Program-made: the position numbers and the translations under genes | Assembly (NCBI GenBank): GCA_034435675.1 | Contig: DAOTWP010000096.1 | Location: 25,812 to 89,811, forward strand | Direction of reading: 5' to 3' | Length of the DNA: 64,000 nucleotides | Source of the DNA: DAOTWP01 sp034435675 | GTDB lineage: Bacteria > Chloroflexota > Anaerolineae > Aggregatilineales > Phototrophicaceae | The notes under the pieces: model-generated | Databases searched by the model: none | Told to the model about the DNA's origin: nothing | What the model saw: the letters and a program-made list of their open reading frames with translations, nothing else | In this document: piece after piece, positions 34,257 through 42,028 of the stretch | How positions within the stretch are numbered: position 1 is the first letter of the stretch | How the letters are laid out: the number at the start of each line of letters is the position of its first letter

Positions 34257-35488
34257 GTACACGCACCTATCAATTTGCCTGCCAGCTTCCACAGTCCCAA
34301 GCGGATGCACTGAACATGGAGTCAGCACGCATCTATAATGCCGTGATGGTGGAGCATTGGCGCATTTATCGCAAAAAAGGTGTATGGCTCAGGCAAGGCG
34401 CGGCTGAAAAGCTGAACGACAACTACGATGCTGATACCTCAAAGCTACTTCACGCTCATAGCATCGACGCGGCGCAACAAGCCTTCTACAAAGCCTGCAA
34501 GCAAGTTCACACCAAGCGTAAGCAGGGCGATGATCGTGTGCGTTTCCCGTATAAGCGTCGTCGCTTTCGCACGACAATCTGGAAAAGTAGTGGCGTGTAT
34601 GCGGTTGAAGATGGTGTGATATATCTGTCTCTGGCACGCGGATTTGAACGTCTTGCGATCAAACTCCCTTTGCACCTGATTGGCATGGAGAAGCACCACA
34701 TTCTGGAAGTACGATTGGTCTTTAACAAATCAACCTTCCGCTACAATTGGCATGTGGTTGCTGAAGATGGCGTACAGCCCAACCCCAATGGGCAGTACAT
34801 CGCTGGTGTGGATTTAGGAGAAATTCACCCTGCTGTTATCACCAATGGGGTTGAGGCGTGTGTGGTGTCTTGTCGAGAACTGCGTGCGCTCAATCAAGGC
34901 AGAAACAAACGAATTGCATCCATTGATGCAAAACTGGCAACTTACACGAAGGGGTCACGTCGCTGGCGGAAGCTGAAGGCGCGAAAGCGTCGGTTTCTGG
35001 CACACTGCGATCAACAAAAGCGAGACATCGAACATAAAATTGCGCGGTCTGTTGTGGATTGGGCGCAAGAACGGGGGATTGGCTTGCTGGCGATTGGTGA
35101 TGTGCGAGATATATCAGATGGCAAGCGACTGAACAAGAAGTCTCAGCAGAAGATCGCAAATTGGTCACACGGAACCATTCGCAAATACATTGGCTACAAA
35201 GCGGCTGAAGTGGGTATTCAAATCAACGACAAGATTTCTGAACGCTACACGACACAAACCTGCCCGTCCTGTGGGGAGCGTCACAAACCAAAGGGGCGCA
35301 TTTTTGAGTGTCCAAGTTGTGGCAGCAGGTTTCATAGAGATGTCGTTGGCGCAGCAAATATCGCTTCCCGCTATGAGTTCGATGAACTTGGGCGCTATCC
35401 AGCACCCGAACCAAAGTATCGTCACCCCGTCGATGTACGGGGAAAGCGTAGTCCCGTTGGCACCGGGGAAATGGCTCGGCTTGTATAG
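34253..35488 (+). CDS. tnpB: TnpB (IS605 OrfB) with atypical RuvC-II motif
   Basis: A 411-residue TnpB, the RNA-guided nuclease ancestor of Cas12. RuvC-I reads AGVDLGEIHPAV (catalytic Asp). The zinc finger reads CPSCGERHKPKGRIFECPSC. RuvC-III reads HRDVVGAANIA (Asp). The RuvC-II strand, normally I-E-D/N-L, reads GLLAIGDVRDISDG, so Gly replaces the catalytic Glu. Copy 2 has the same change (LLAIGNVRDI). A Glu three residues after the first Asp (DLGE) might substitute. The protein is otherwise full length. It is coupled to tnpA by ATGA overlap. Role by family: guide-directed cleavage of the vacated donor site; activity of this variant is uncertain. Confidence 0.9.
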   Translation: MSTRTYQFACQLPQSQADALNMESARIYNAVMVEHWRIYRKKGVWLRQGAAEKLNDNYDADTSKLLHAHSIDAAQQAFYKACKQVHTKRKQGDDRVRFPYKRRRFRTTIWKSSGVYAVEDGVIYLSLARGFERLAIKLPLHLIGMEKHHILEVRLVFNKSTFRYNWHVVAEDGVQPNPNGQYIAGVDLGEIHPAVITNGVEACVVSCRELRALNQGRNKRIASIDAKLATYTKGSRRWRKLKARKRRFLAHCDQQKRDIEHKIARSVVDWAQERGIGLLAIGDVRDISDGKRLNKKSQQKIANWSHGTIRKYIGYKAAEVGIQINDKISERYTTQTCPSCGERHKPKGRIFECPSCGSRFHRDVVGAANIASRYEFDELGRYPAPEPKYRHPVDVRGKRSPVGTGEMARLV

Positions 35489-35603
35489 CGAGAACCGCTT
35501 GCGGCTTTAGAAGCCGCCCGACTTTAGTCGGTGCGGAGTGTCACCTCAGACAATGTCAGCATAAACCTGTTTTTGTCCATTAACGCAACGAGGAAACCCA
35601 TTA

Positions 35604-36521
35604 ATGCGAAACTGGCGTAACATGCTGCGGCGCGGTGCCGTCCTGCTGGGGCTGCTGGGGGCGCTGCTGTTTGGCGCGGCGGCACTGTGGTATTTCAACC
35701 GTCCGCTGCCCGCGCCGGTCAGCGCGCAGGTGCTGTTTGACGGCATCACCTACACCCGCGACATCCGCAGCGACCCGCGCCCGTTGATCATTCACGTCGC
35801 AGCAGTGGATCTGACCGCGCCAGGCATCAGCTTTCTGGTGACGCCGGGCGCTGGCAGCGACGGCTTTGACTACACCGCCCGCACGACTACGCAGTTTGTC
35901 GAAGAATCGGGCGTGCAGCTTGCCATCAACGGCGACTTCTTCAACTTTCCCAGCGGGGAAGCATTGGACGGCGTTGATGATGCCGATTATCAGGCGGGCA
36001 CGCCGCTGATCACACGCGGGCTGGCAGCATCACGCGGGGCGCTGGTCACCGACGGCTACCTCGCGCCCGGCGCGTATACCACGCTGTATCTCTCGGCGGA
36101 CAACCGCGCGGCATTCAATGTGCCGCCGGGCACCCTGTATAACGCCATTTCCGGGCACATTCTGCTGCAAGACGGCGAATATCGCCCCCTGCGTTCGCGC
36201 ACGGGCTATGTGCGCGACCCGCAGCCGCGCAGCGCCGCCGCCCTCACGCGCGATGGGGGCACGCTGCTGCTGATCGTCGTGGATGGCAGGCAGCCCAATT
36301 ACAGCGAGGGCGTCTCGCTGGCGGAACTGGCGGCGCTGGTGCTGGAATTTGGCGGCTGGGACGCGCTGGTTTTTGACGGCGGCGGCTCGTCGGCGCTGGT
36401 CACTGCCGGGGCAGATGGCACTGCGCAGGCGCTCAATTCGCCGATCCATTTTGGCATCCCCGGCACCCAGCGCCCGGTTGCCAACCATCTGGGCGTGTTC
36501 GCGCGGGCGGTGGGCGGGTAG
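35604..36521 (+). CDS. Phosphodiester glycosidase family protein (NAGPA/DUF2233-like), paralogue 2
   Basis: A 305-residue protein with an N-terminal membrane helix (AVLLGLLGALLFGAAALWYF) and the same extracytoplasmic domain as 32660-33601. Shared motifs include DGITYTRDIRSDPRPLIIHV, VQLAINGDFFNFP, LLIVVDGRQPNYSEGV and LVFDGGGSSALV, plus a common C-terminus PVANHLGVFARAV. It differs by an inserted loop (EALDGVDDADYQAGTP). The ATG follows GAGGAA at 9 bases. The pair most likely arose by tandem duplication; the IS200/IS605 element now lies between them. Substrate unknown; likely an exopolysaccharide or wall-linked sugar. Confidence 0.88.
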   Translation: MRNWRNMLRRGAVLLGLLGALLFGAAALWYFNRPLPAPVSAQVLFDGITYTRDIRSDPRPLIIHVAAVDLTAPGISFLVTPGAGSDGFDYTARTTTQFVEESGVQLAINGDFFNFPSGEALDGVDDADYQAGTPLITRGLAASRGALVTDGYLAPGAYTTLYLSADNRAAFNVPPGTLYNAISGHILLQDGEYRPLRSRTGYVRDPQPRSAAALTRDGGTLLLIVVDGRQPNYSEGVSLAELAALVLEFGGWDALVFDGGGSSALVTAGADGTAQALNSPIHFGIPGTQRPVANHLGVFARAVGG

Positions 36522-36552
36522 GGGTGGGCGCACCGGGCGCAACAGCCGGGCA

Positions 36553-36568
36553 GGCAGGCAGACCTGCC
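36553..36568. terminator. Short G/C hairpin between convergent genes
   Basis: GGCAGG-CAGA-CCTGCC lies between the glycosidase stop (36521) and the P-type ATPase stop (36631). It is flanked by CCCCCTACATTTTC. It resembles the other GTAGGGG/CCCCTAC palindromes and may act as a bidirectional terminator. Confidence 0.4.
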
Positions 36569-36630
36569 CCCTACATTTTCCCTTCGCGGTCTTTGCGCCT
36601 TTGCGGTTCAATTTAGTCGCAGGCGGACAC

Positions 36631-39189
36631 TTACGCCGCTGCATCCACCTCTAAATTCAGGAAGCGCTCGAACAGATTGCGCCGCCAGATGAACCGCAGC
36701 ACGAACATCCAGACCAGCGTGATGCCCGTGATAATGCCGTAATCGAACCATTGCAGCGGCATCAGCTCGAAGAACTGGCGCAGCGGCGGCACGAACATAA
36801 TCACGCCAAAAACCACCAGAATCAACCCTGCCAGAATCGTCGGACGCCAGTCACCGCTGAAGACATCGCCCCCAACCCAGAAGCGTGTCGGCGGTTCAAC
36901 GAACACAATCAGCAGCAGCCCGCAGAGCATCGAAAACACGGTCAGCGCCGTGCGTGCCACCGCCTGCGCAAATTCCAGCGAATACGGAACGGCAGTGGTG
37001 GCGTCAATCGGGAAGCCGATTATGCGCGAGAGCGCCTCGACCTGTTCCGGGGTGGGGGGCGGCGCTTGCAGCAGCCCGGTCAGGATCGGCAGGAAGTAAA
37101 GCAGGTAGACCAGCATGCCAAACAGCCCGACGGTCAGCGCCGCCGGGACGACAAAATGCACCATCGAGCGCATCATACTGCCTTTCGCTGGTTCCGGGCG
37201 CGCCCACGCCGCCAGCGCGAAGACCGGCAGCCCCACCGTCAGCAGCGAAATCAGCGAGGTGTGCTTGGGCACAAACGGGAAGCCCACGCCGACCACCGAC
37301 ACGGACAGGATAATCAGCCCCATGTAAAACGCGCGCGTCAGGAACAGGCGCAGGATGTCGCGCATACCGCTGAGGATGCGCTGCCCTTCCAGAAACGCGG
37401 GTGGCAGTGCCCCGAACGAGTCGTTCAGCAGCACAATATCCGCCACGCCGCGTGTTGCCGCGCTGCCGCTTTGCATGGCGATGCCCAGATGCGCCTTTTT
37501 CAGCGAGAGGACATCATTCACCCCGTCGCCGATCATCGCCACGTAATGCCCGTTCTGCTTGAGCGCGTCGACCAGCGCTTCTTTCTGCTCCGGCGTAATG
37601 CGCCCAAAGATAGTCGTTTCTTCTGCCACCTTGCTGATCTGCCCAGCATCCATCTGCGCCAGTTCCAGCCCGGAAACCACCTTGATTTCGCCGGTCATGC
37701 CCGCCTGCCGCGCCAGCGCCGCGACGGTGTGCGGGTTGTCGCCAGAGATAATCTTCAGCCGGATGCCCGCCTGTCGGAAGCCGTCCAGCGTTTCCTGCGC
37801 GCCTTCGCGGAGCTGATCACTGAACGCCAGCACAGCAATCGGGATCAGGCGTTCCGGCAGTCCCGGCAGTCCCAGCGAGTCATGCAGCGTTTGCGCCGCT
37901 GGCTGGTGGGCGAACAGCAGCACACGCAGCCCTTTGTCCGCCCAATCGTCCATCTGCGGCTTCAGGTCAATATCGGCGGGGATGTCCAGCCGTTCCCAGA
38001 GCATTTCCGGCGCGCCCAGCACGTAAACACCGCGCAGAGCGCTATCGTCAAACACCAGCCCGCTCCACTTAAGGGCGGACGAAAACGGCACTTCGTCAAT
38101 GACACGGCGCGGCTGCCCCTTGAACGCGGCGGCGACTGCCTCGCTGGTGCGGTTGCCCGCGCGTGTGCTGGCGGCAAAATCACCGAGCAGCGTTTCCAGC
38201 GCGGCGCGTTCGCTGTTGATTGTCAGCATGGCGTGAAAGTTGATCGCGTTTGCCGTCAGCGTGCCGGTTTTGTCCAGGCACAGCACGGTCACATTGCTGA
38301 TCGACTCGACGGCATTGGCGCGCTGGATCAACGCATTGCGCCCCGCCATGCGCAGCGCCCCCAGCGCATATGCCACCGTGACCATAAAGATCAAGCCGTT
38401 AGGCACAATGCCCGCCACCACTGCCGCCATCTGCACACTGCGCACCGCCGGGATGCTGCTCACCAGCGTGGAGGCAAAGATCAGGATGCCGAAGAAGCTC
38501 GCCAGCAGCACCAGAATGCGAATGACAAAATCAACTTCGCGCTGAAGCGGCGTTTTGACCTGCTGGAACTGGCGGGCGCTGGCGGTCAGCTTGTTGGCGA
38601 AACTGTCTTTGCCGACGCGCGTCGCCTCAAAATAGCCGCTGCCAGTGACCACAAAACTGCCGGAGAGCACCTCGTCGCCTGCCAATTTAGGGATCAGGTC
38701 AGATTCGCCGGTCAGCAGCGACTCGTCCACCTCCATTTTGCCGTCGCCCACCACCACGCCGTCCACCAGAATCTGATCGCCGGCTCTCAGGTGGATAATG
38801 TCACCCAGCACGACCTCGCTCTGGTCTACATCGCGTTCAGCGCCCGCGCGCCGTACCGTCACACGTGGGCGGGTCAGCAGGGCGATGCGGTCAAGCTGGC
38901 GCTTGGCGCGCGCCTCCTGAATGACGCCGATGATGATGTTGACGATAATCACCGCTGTGGTGACGAAGGCATCGCCCACACGCCCGACAACCAGCAGGGC
39001 GATGCCGATGATGAACAGGATATTGTTGACGAAGGTGAACACATTTTCGCGCAGGATGTCGCTGTAGGAACGGCTGGTGCTCAGAGCAGCATCGTTGCCC
39101 TTGCCCTGGGCGCGGCGTTCCTGCACCTCGCGTTCGGTTAAGCCCTGGGGCAGGGCGCTGCTGACGGGTAAATTCTCAACGGCTTGCAT
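36631..39189 (-). CDS. Cation-transporting P-type ATPase (CtpE/EXP7-like)
   Basis: An 852-residue membrane pump. The actuator motif is LLTGES (~158), the phosphorylation loop CLDKTGTLTAN (~303) and the hinge motif GDGVNDVLSLKKA (~550). Ten or so membrane helices fit a P2-like pump. The N-terminus (GLTEREVQERRAQGKGNDAA) and overall style match the CtpE/EXP7 group, for which mycobacterial CtpE is linked to calcium uptake. The fourth membrane helix has VPNGLIFM instead of the VPEGL seen in many relatives; this Glu-to-Asn change affects the ion-binding site. No heavy-metal-binding N-domain is present. Substrate is therefore uncertain: Ca2+ or another cation. Monocistronic. Confidence 0.9.
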   Translation of the reverse strand: MQAVENLPVSSALPQGLTEREVQERRAQGKGNDAALSTSRSYSDILRENVFTFVNNILFIIGIALLVVGRVGDAFVTTAVIIVNIIIGVIQEARAKRQLDRIALLTRPRVTVRRAGAERDVDQSEVVLGDIIHLRAGDQILVDGVVVGDGKMEVDESLLTGESDLIPKLAGDEVLSGSFVVTGSGYFEATRVGKDSFANKLTASARQFQQVKTPLQREVDFVIRILVLLASFFGILIFASTLVSSIPAVRSVQMAAVVAGIVPNGLIFMVTVAYALGALRMAGRNALIQRANAVESISNVTVLCLDKTGTLTANAINFHAMLTINSERAALETLLGDFAASTRAGNRTSEAVAAAFKGQPRRVIDEVPFSSALKWSGLVFDDSALRGVYVLGAPEMLWERLDIPADIDLKPQMDDWADKGLRVLLFAHQPAAQTLHDSLGLPGLPERLIPIAVLAFSDQLREGAQETLDGFRQAGIRLKIISGDNPHTVAALARQAGMTGEIKVVSGLELAQMDAGQISKVAEETTIFGRITPEQKEALVDALKQNGHYVAMIGDGVNDVLSLKKAHLGIAMQSGSAATRGVADIVLLNDSFGALPPAFLEGQRILSGMRDILRLFLTRAFYMGLIILSVSVVGVGFPFVPKHTSLISLLTVGLPVFALAAWARPEPAKGSMMRSMVHFVVPAALTVGLFGMLVYLLYFLPILTGLLQAPPPTPEQVEALSRIIGFPIDATTAVPYSLEFAQAVARTALTVFSMLCGLLLIVFVEPPTRFWVGGDVFSGDWRPTILAGLILVVFGVIMFVPPLRQFFELMPLQWFDYGIITGITLVWMFVLRFIWRRNLFERFLNLEVDAAA

Positions 39190-39710
39190 AGATTTCCTTT
39201 GTGGGTTCAGGTGTGTGAACAGGCTGGATTGTAGCGCGATTGTGATACGCCTTCTATAACCCGCAGGTTGCGGTGTACGTCACGCCGCAGTGTGCCGCCG
39301 CGCGGCGCAGGCGAGCAGCGGTTGCCCGGCGACACCCAAACGGTGGGGGGTTCTAAGCTCCTGCATCCTGAAACGGGCGTACAATGAGGTACACACGGCA
39401 CAGGCAGCAATTCTGGATGACCATCGTGCAGCAGGCAAGGGGGCAGGCAGCAGCAGATGGGGGATGACTTTGGTCACAGCGCATTATCCACACTAATCTG
39501 TAAGTACCAAAGAACTATTTCCGTAAAGATGCGTTTCCCCGTTCACTAGAGAAAAGCAATTGTCTGGATTTTGTAAAGATGCAGGCGAATTTCAGCGCCC
39601 CACCAACATGATCCTAACGGTGCTTTGACCACATGCTAACGGCATGGCAACTGCTACAGTGTTAGAACTGTTAGATAATAGTAACACCTGTAAACCGGGG
39701 AGTAATCTTC
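39190..39710. other. 521-base divergent gap
   Basis: No gene recognised. The left half is G/C-rich; the right half is A/T-rich and probably contains the promoter of the MoxR operon. A TTGACC at 39625-39630 resembles a -35 box but has no -10 at suitable spacing. GATAAT at 39674-39679 is an isolated -10-like motif. GTGTTA at ~39659-39664 and TAACAC at ~39681-39686 form a short inverted repeat upstream of the ATG at 39711. Confidence 0.4.
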
Positions 39711-41180
39711 ATGGGGGACAAACAGGTTTTCGCCACACCGAGCGGCATCACAGGGGCGCTGGGCATTCGGGGTTGGGCACATCTCGACCCGGTGCTGCTT
39801 GCCGCGCTGGCGACCGAGTCGCCGCTGCTGCTGGTCGGTCCTCATGGCACAGCGAAATCGCTGCTGATCGAACGGGTTGCCGGGGCGCTGGGCATGTCCA
39901 TGCGCCATTACAACGCCTCGCTGCTCAATTACGATGATCTGGTGGGCATCCCCATGCCCGAAGAAGGCAACAGCCGCCTGCGCTTCATCGCCACGCCGGG
40001 CGCAATCTGGGACGCGGAATTTGTGTTCTTCGACGAGATTTCGCGCTGCCGCCCCGATTTGCAGAACAAGATGTTCCCGATTGTGCATGAAAAGCGCATT
40101 GTCGGCATTCATCTTGACCGGCTGCGCCACCGCTGGGCGGCAATGAACCCGCCTTCGCCCGACGACCCCGACAAGCAGGACAGCGGCACCGAGTTCTACC
40201 TGGGCGCAGAGCCGTTAGACCCGGCGCTGGCAGACCGCTTCCAGTTTATTATTCCCGTGCCCAACTGGAAAGAACTGGGCAGGGCAGACCGCCGCCAGAT
40301 TGTGATGCTCGATGGCGGCGAGTCAGACCGCGCCGATGTCAGCGACAAGCTGGCAGGTGAGGCGATGCGCGCCTTTCCACTGGCGGAACTGGTCGCGCAC
40401 ACTGCCGCGCTGCTGCAGCATCTGGAAACCGATTACGGTGAATGGCTGGCGGATTACATTGTCTATGCGGTTGATCTGCTGGAACAGGCAAAACTGCCGC
40501 AAAGCCCACGCCGGGCGCGCATGCTGGCGCGTTCGGTGGTGGCGGTGCATGCCGCGCGGCTGGTGCTGGAAGGCGCAGATGTTGAGCTGGAAGACAGCGC
40601 GGAACTGGCGCTGATCTATGGGCTGCCGCAGACCGCCAGCGAAGTGCCGCCCGGTCAGGCGACGATTGTCGCGGCGCATAAACAGGCATGGGAAATCGCC
40701 AGCCTGATTGAAGATGATAACTGGCGGCAGGTGCTCGAAGAATTTGACCCTGCGCGCCGTATTCTGCTGGCGGACGAACTCGAATTTGCCGACGAAGACC
40801 TTTCCCGGCTGATCACGCAAAGCCTGAGCAGTACCGGCAGCGAGGCGCGGCTGGTGGCGCTGGCGACGGCGCTGTTTTTGTCCTTCCGCAGCCGCCGCGA
40901 CCTGACCCCGGCGGCATGGGAGCCGCTGGCACGGCTTGCCGGGCAGGTGCTGGAACCGCGCCAGCAGAATGTCACGGCGCAGAACAACAGCGCTGATATG
41001 AATGTCTGGAATGAGATTCAGGACTGGCTCAAGTCACGCGAACAGAAAGAGGGCAGGCAGGCGTGGCTGGAACGTAACTTTGTGCTTAACGGATTCCCGG
41101 AACGCTGGCGCACCGATGCATGGCGCGAGGCGCTCGACTATTTCCGCACAACCCTGACGCTGTTTGGCATTACGGAGTAG
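39711..41180 (+). CDS. MoxR-family AAA+ ATPase
   Basis: A 489-residue AAA+ protein. Walker A is LLVGPHGTAKSLLIERVAG (~43-50) and Walker B EFVFFDEISRCRPDLQNKMF. The sensor region AAMNPPSP and the LDPALADRFQFIIPVPNW segment are typical of MoxR/RavA-type ATPases. The C-terminal ~200 residues are helical and family-specific. MoxR ATPases act as chaperones that remodel or activate a partner, often with a VWA-domain protein encoded next to them. That is the case here: the third gene of the operon has VWA and metallopeptidase domains. The gene is followed after 5 bases by 41186. Confidence 0.9.
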   Translation: MGDKQVFATPSGITGALGIRGWAHLDPVLLAALATESPLLLVGPHGTAKSLLIERVAGALGMSMRHYNASLLNYDDLVGIPMPEEGNSRLRFIATPGAIWDAEFVFFDEISRCRPDLQNKMFPIVHEKRIVGIHLDRLRHRWAAMNPPSPDDPDKQDSGTEFYLGAEPLDPALADRFQFIIPVPNWKELGRADRRQIVMLDGGESDRADVSDKLAGEAMRAFPLAELVAHTAALLQHLETDYGEWLADYIVYAVDLLEQAKLPQSPRRARMLARSVVAVHAARLVLEGADVELEDSAELALIYGLPQTASEVPPGQATIVAAHKQAWEIASLIEDDNWRQVLEEFDPARRILLADELEFADEDLSRLITQSLSSTGSEARLVALATALFLSFRSRRDLTPAAWEPLARLAGQVLEPRQQNVTAQNNSADMNVWNEIQDWLKSREQKEGRQAWLERNFVLNGFPERWRTDAWREALDYFRTTLTLFGITE

Positions 41181-41185
41181 CCGCA

Positions 41186-42028
41186 ATGACGCAAAAGATA
41201 CACGCCCCGCTGCCCGCATGGCTGCAAAATACGAGCAGCCAGGCACAGAATGCACAGTCCACCGGCGGGCAGAACGCCCCAAAGGGGGGCGCTGCCGCCC
41301 AGAACAGCACGCAGCGCCCCAACCCGTTCTCGCGCCCGGCGGCGGCGGGCACGGCAGGCACTTCGAGCGCGCAGTCGCCGTTTTCGCGCCCACAGGGGCA
41401 GCCCCAACAGCCGCAGCAGCCGCCCGCCGGGCAGCGCCCCAATCCACCGGGCGGGCTGCTCAACCGCTTTGGCTCGCGGCAGCTCAACTGGGATATTGTG
41501 CCGACCACAACCATGCTGGTGCGCTTTGACCTGACCGGGCTGGGCGACCCGTTTCACCGCCTGCTGGGGCTGCCGCTGAATCTGGCATTTGGCGATCTCA
41601 GCGCGGTGATTCGGGCATTTGAGCAGCGCGTGGAAGGCGTTGAACAGGTCGAGCAACTGCTTGATGCCGCATGGGCGAGCTATGCCATGTGCGGCGCGAT
41701 GCTGGTTTACCCCTGGTCGGCGGCACTGAAAAAGGCAGTGCTGGCGCGCCCGCTGCTGGATCGCCCGCAGAAGCCGCAGTCCGACGACGGCGAGGAAGAC
41801 ACTAGTGAGCCACCCCCGCCGCCCGGCGCGGCAGTCGGGCTGTACCGCGCGGTGGATTTACTGCTGGTGCTGAACGTGCTGGCGCGCGCACGCTCACAGT
41901 TGTTGATTACCCGCGCGCCGCTGGCGCTGGACGGGCGCTATCTCAACCGTTCGATTGTGACCGATGACCCCCGGCTGGTGGCGCTGGCAATGGCAACCGG
42001 GTGTATCGAGGAGCATCTGGGAACATGA
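41186..42028 (+). CDS. Unrecognised middle gene of the MoxR-VWA operon
   Basis: The ATG at 41186 (MTQKIHAPLPAWLQ) follows ACGGAG and is chosen over an upstream in-frame ATG inside the previous gene. It gives 280 residues. The first ~95 residues are low-complexity (Gln, Pro, Ala, Asn, Ser; repeats of QNPFSRP type such as RPNPFSRPAAAG and SPFSRPQGQPQQPQQP) and probably disordered. The C-terminal ~180 residues appear folded and start with LLNRFGSRQLNWDIVPTT. I do not recognise the family. It is translationally linked to both neighbours (4-base ATGA overlap with the next gene), so it is probably an adaptor or substrate of the MoxR/VWA machinery. Confidence 0.75.
   Translation: MTQKIHAPLPAWLQNTSSQAQNAQSTGGQNAPKGGAAAQNSTQRPNPFSRPAAAGTAGTSSAQSPFSRPQGQPQQPQQPPAGQRPNPPGGLLNRFGSRQLNWDIVPTTTMLVRFDLTGLGDPFHRLLGLPLNLAFGDLSAVIRAFEQRVEGVEQVEQLLDAAWASYAMCGAMLVYPWSAALKKAVLARPLLDRPQKPQSDDGEEDTSEPPPPPGAAVGLYRAVDLLLVLNVLARARSQLLITRAPLALDGRYLNRSIVTDDPRLVALAMATGCIEEHLGT

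Larger units (their letters stand above)
33663..35544 (+). mobile_element. IS200/IS605-type element, copy 1 (tnpA + tnpB)
   Basis: Boundaries are inferred by comparison with copy 2 (52465-54295). Both begin with GAACCCGC and share GGCAGTGGTTAGGCG and TTTCTCGTGGGC. Both end with GCGGAGTGTCAC. The left end has hairpins at 33681-33694 (GCCA/TGGC) and 33717-33728 (GGGC/GCCC). The right end has two perfect hairpins, 35501-35517 (GCGGCTT/AAGCCGC) and 35518-35531 (CCGAC/GTCGG). Subterminal hairpins without terminal inverted repeats are diagnostic of single-strand transposition by Y1 transposases. The right end, overlapping the 3' part of tnpB, is where an omega RNA guide would be made. The element sits between two paralogous glycosidase genes. 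Exact ends may be off by a few bases. Confidence 0.82.

Noticed and set aside
36751..39141. 796-codon plus-strand frame opposite the P-type ATPase
   Set aside because: Long antisense frames are common in GC-rich genes with regular third-position bias; its Gln/His/Arg-rich composition is not protein-like.
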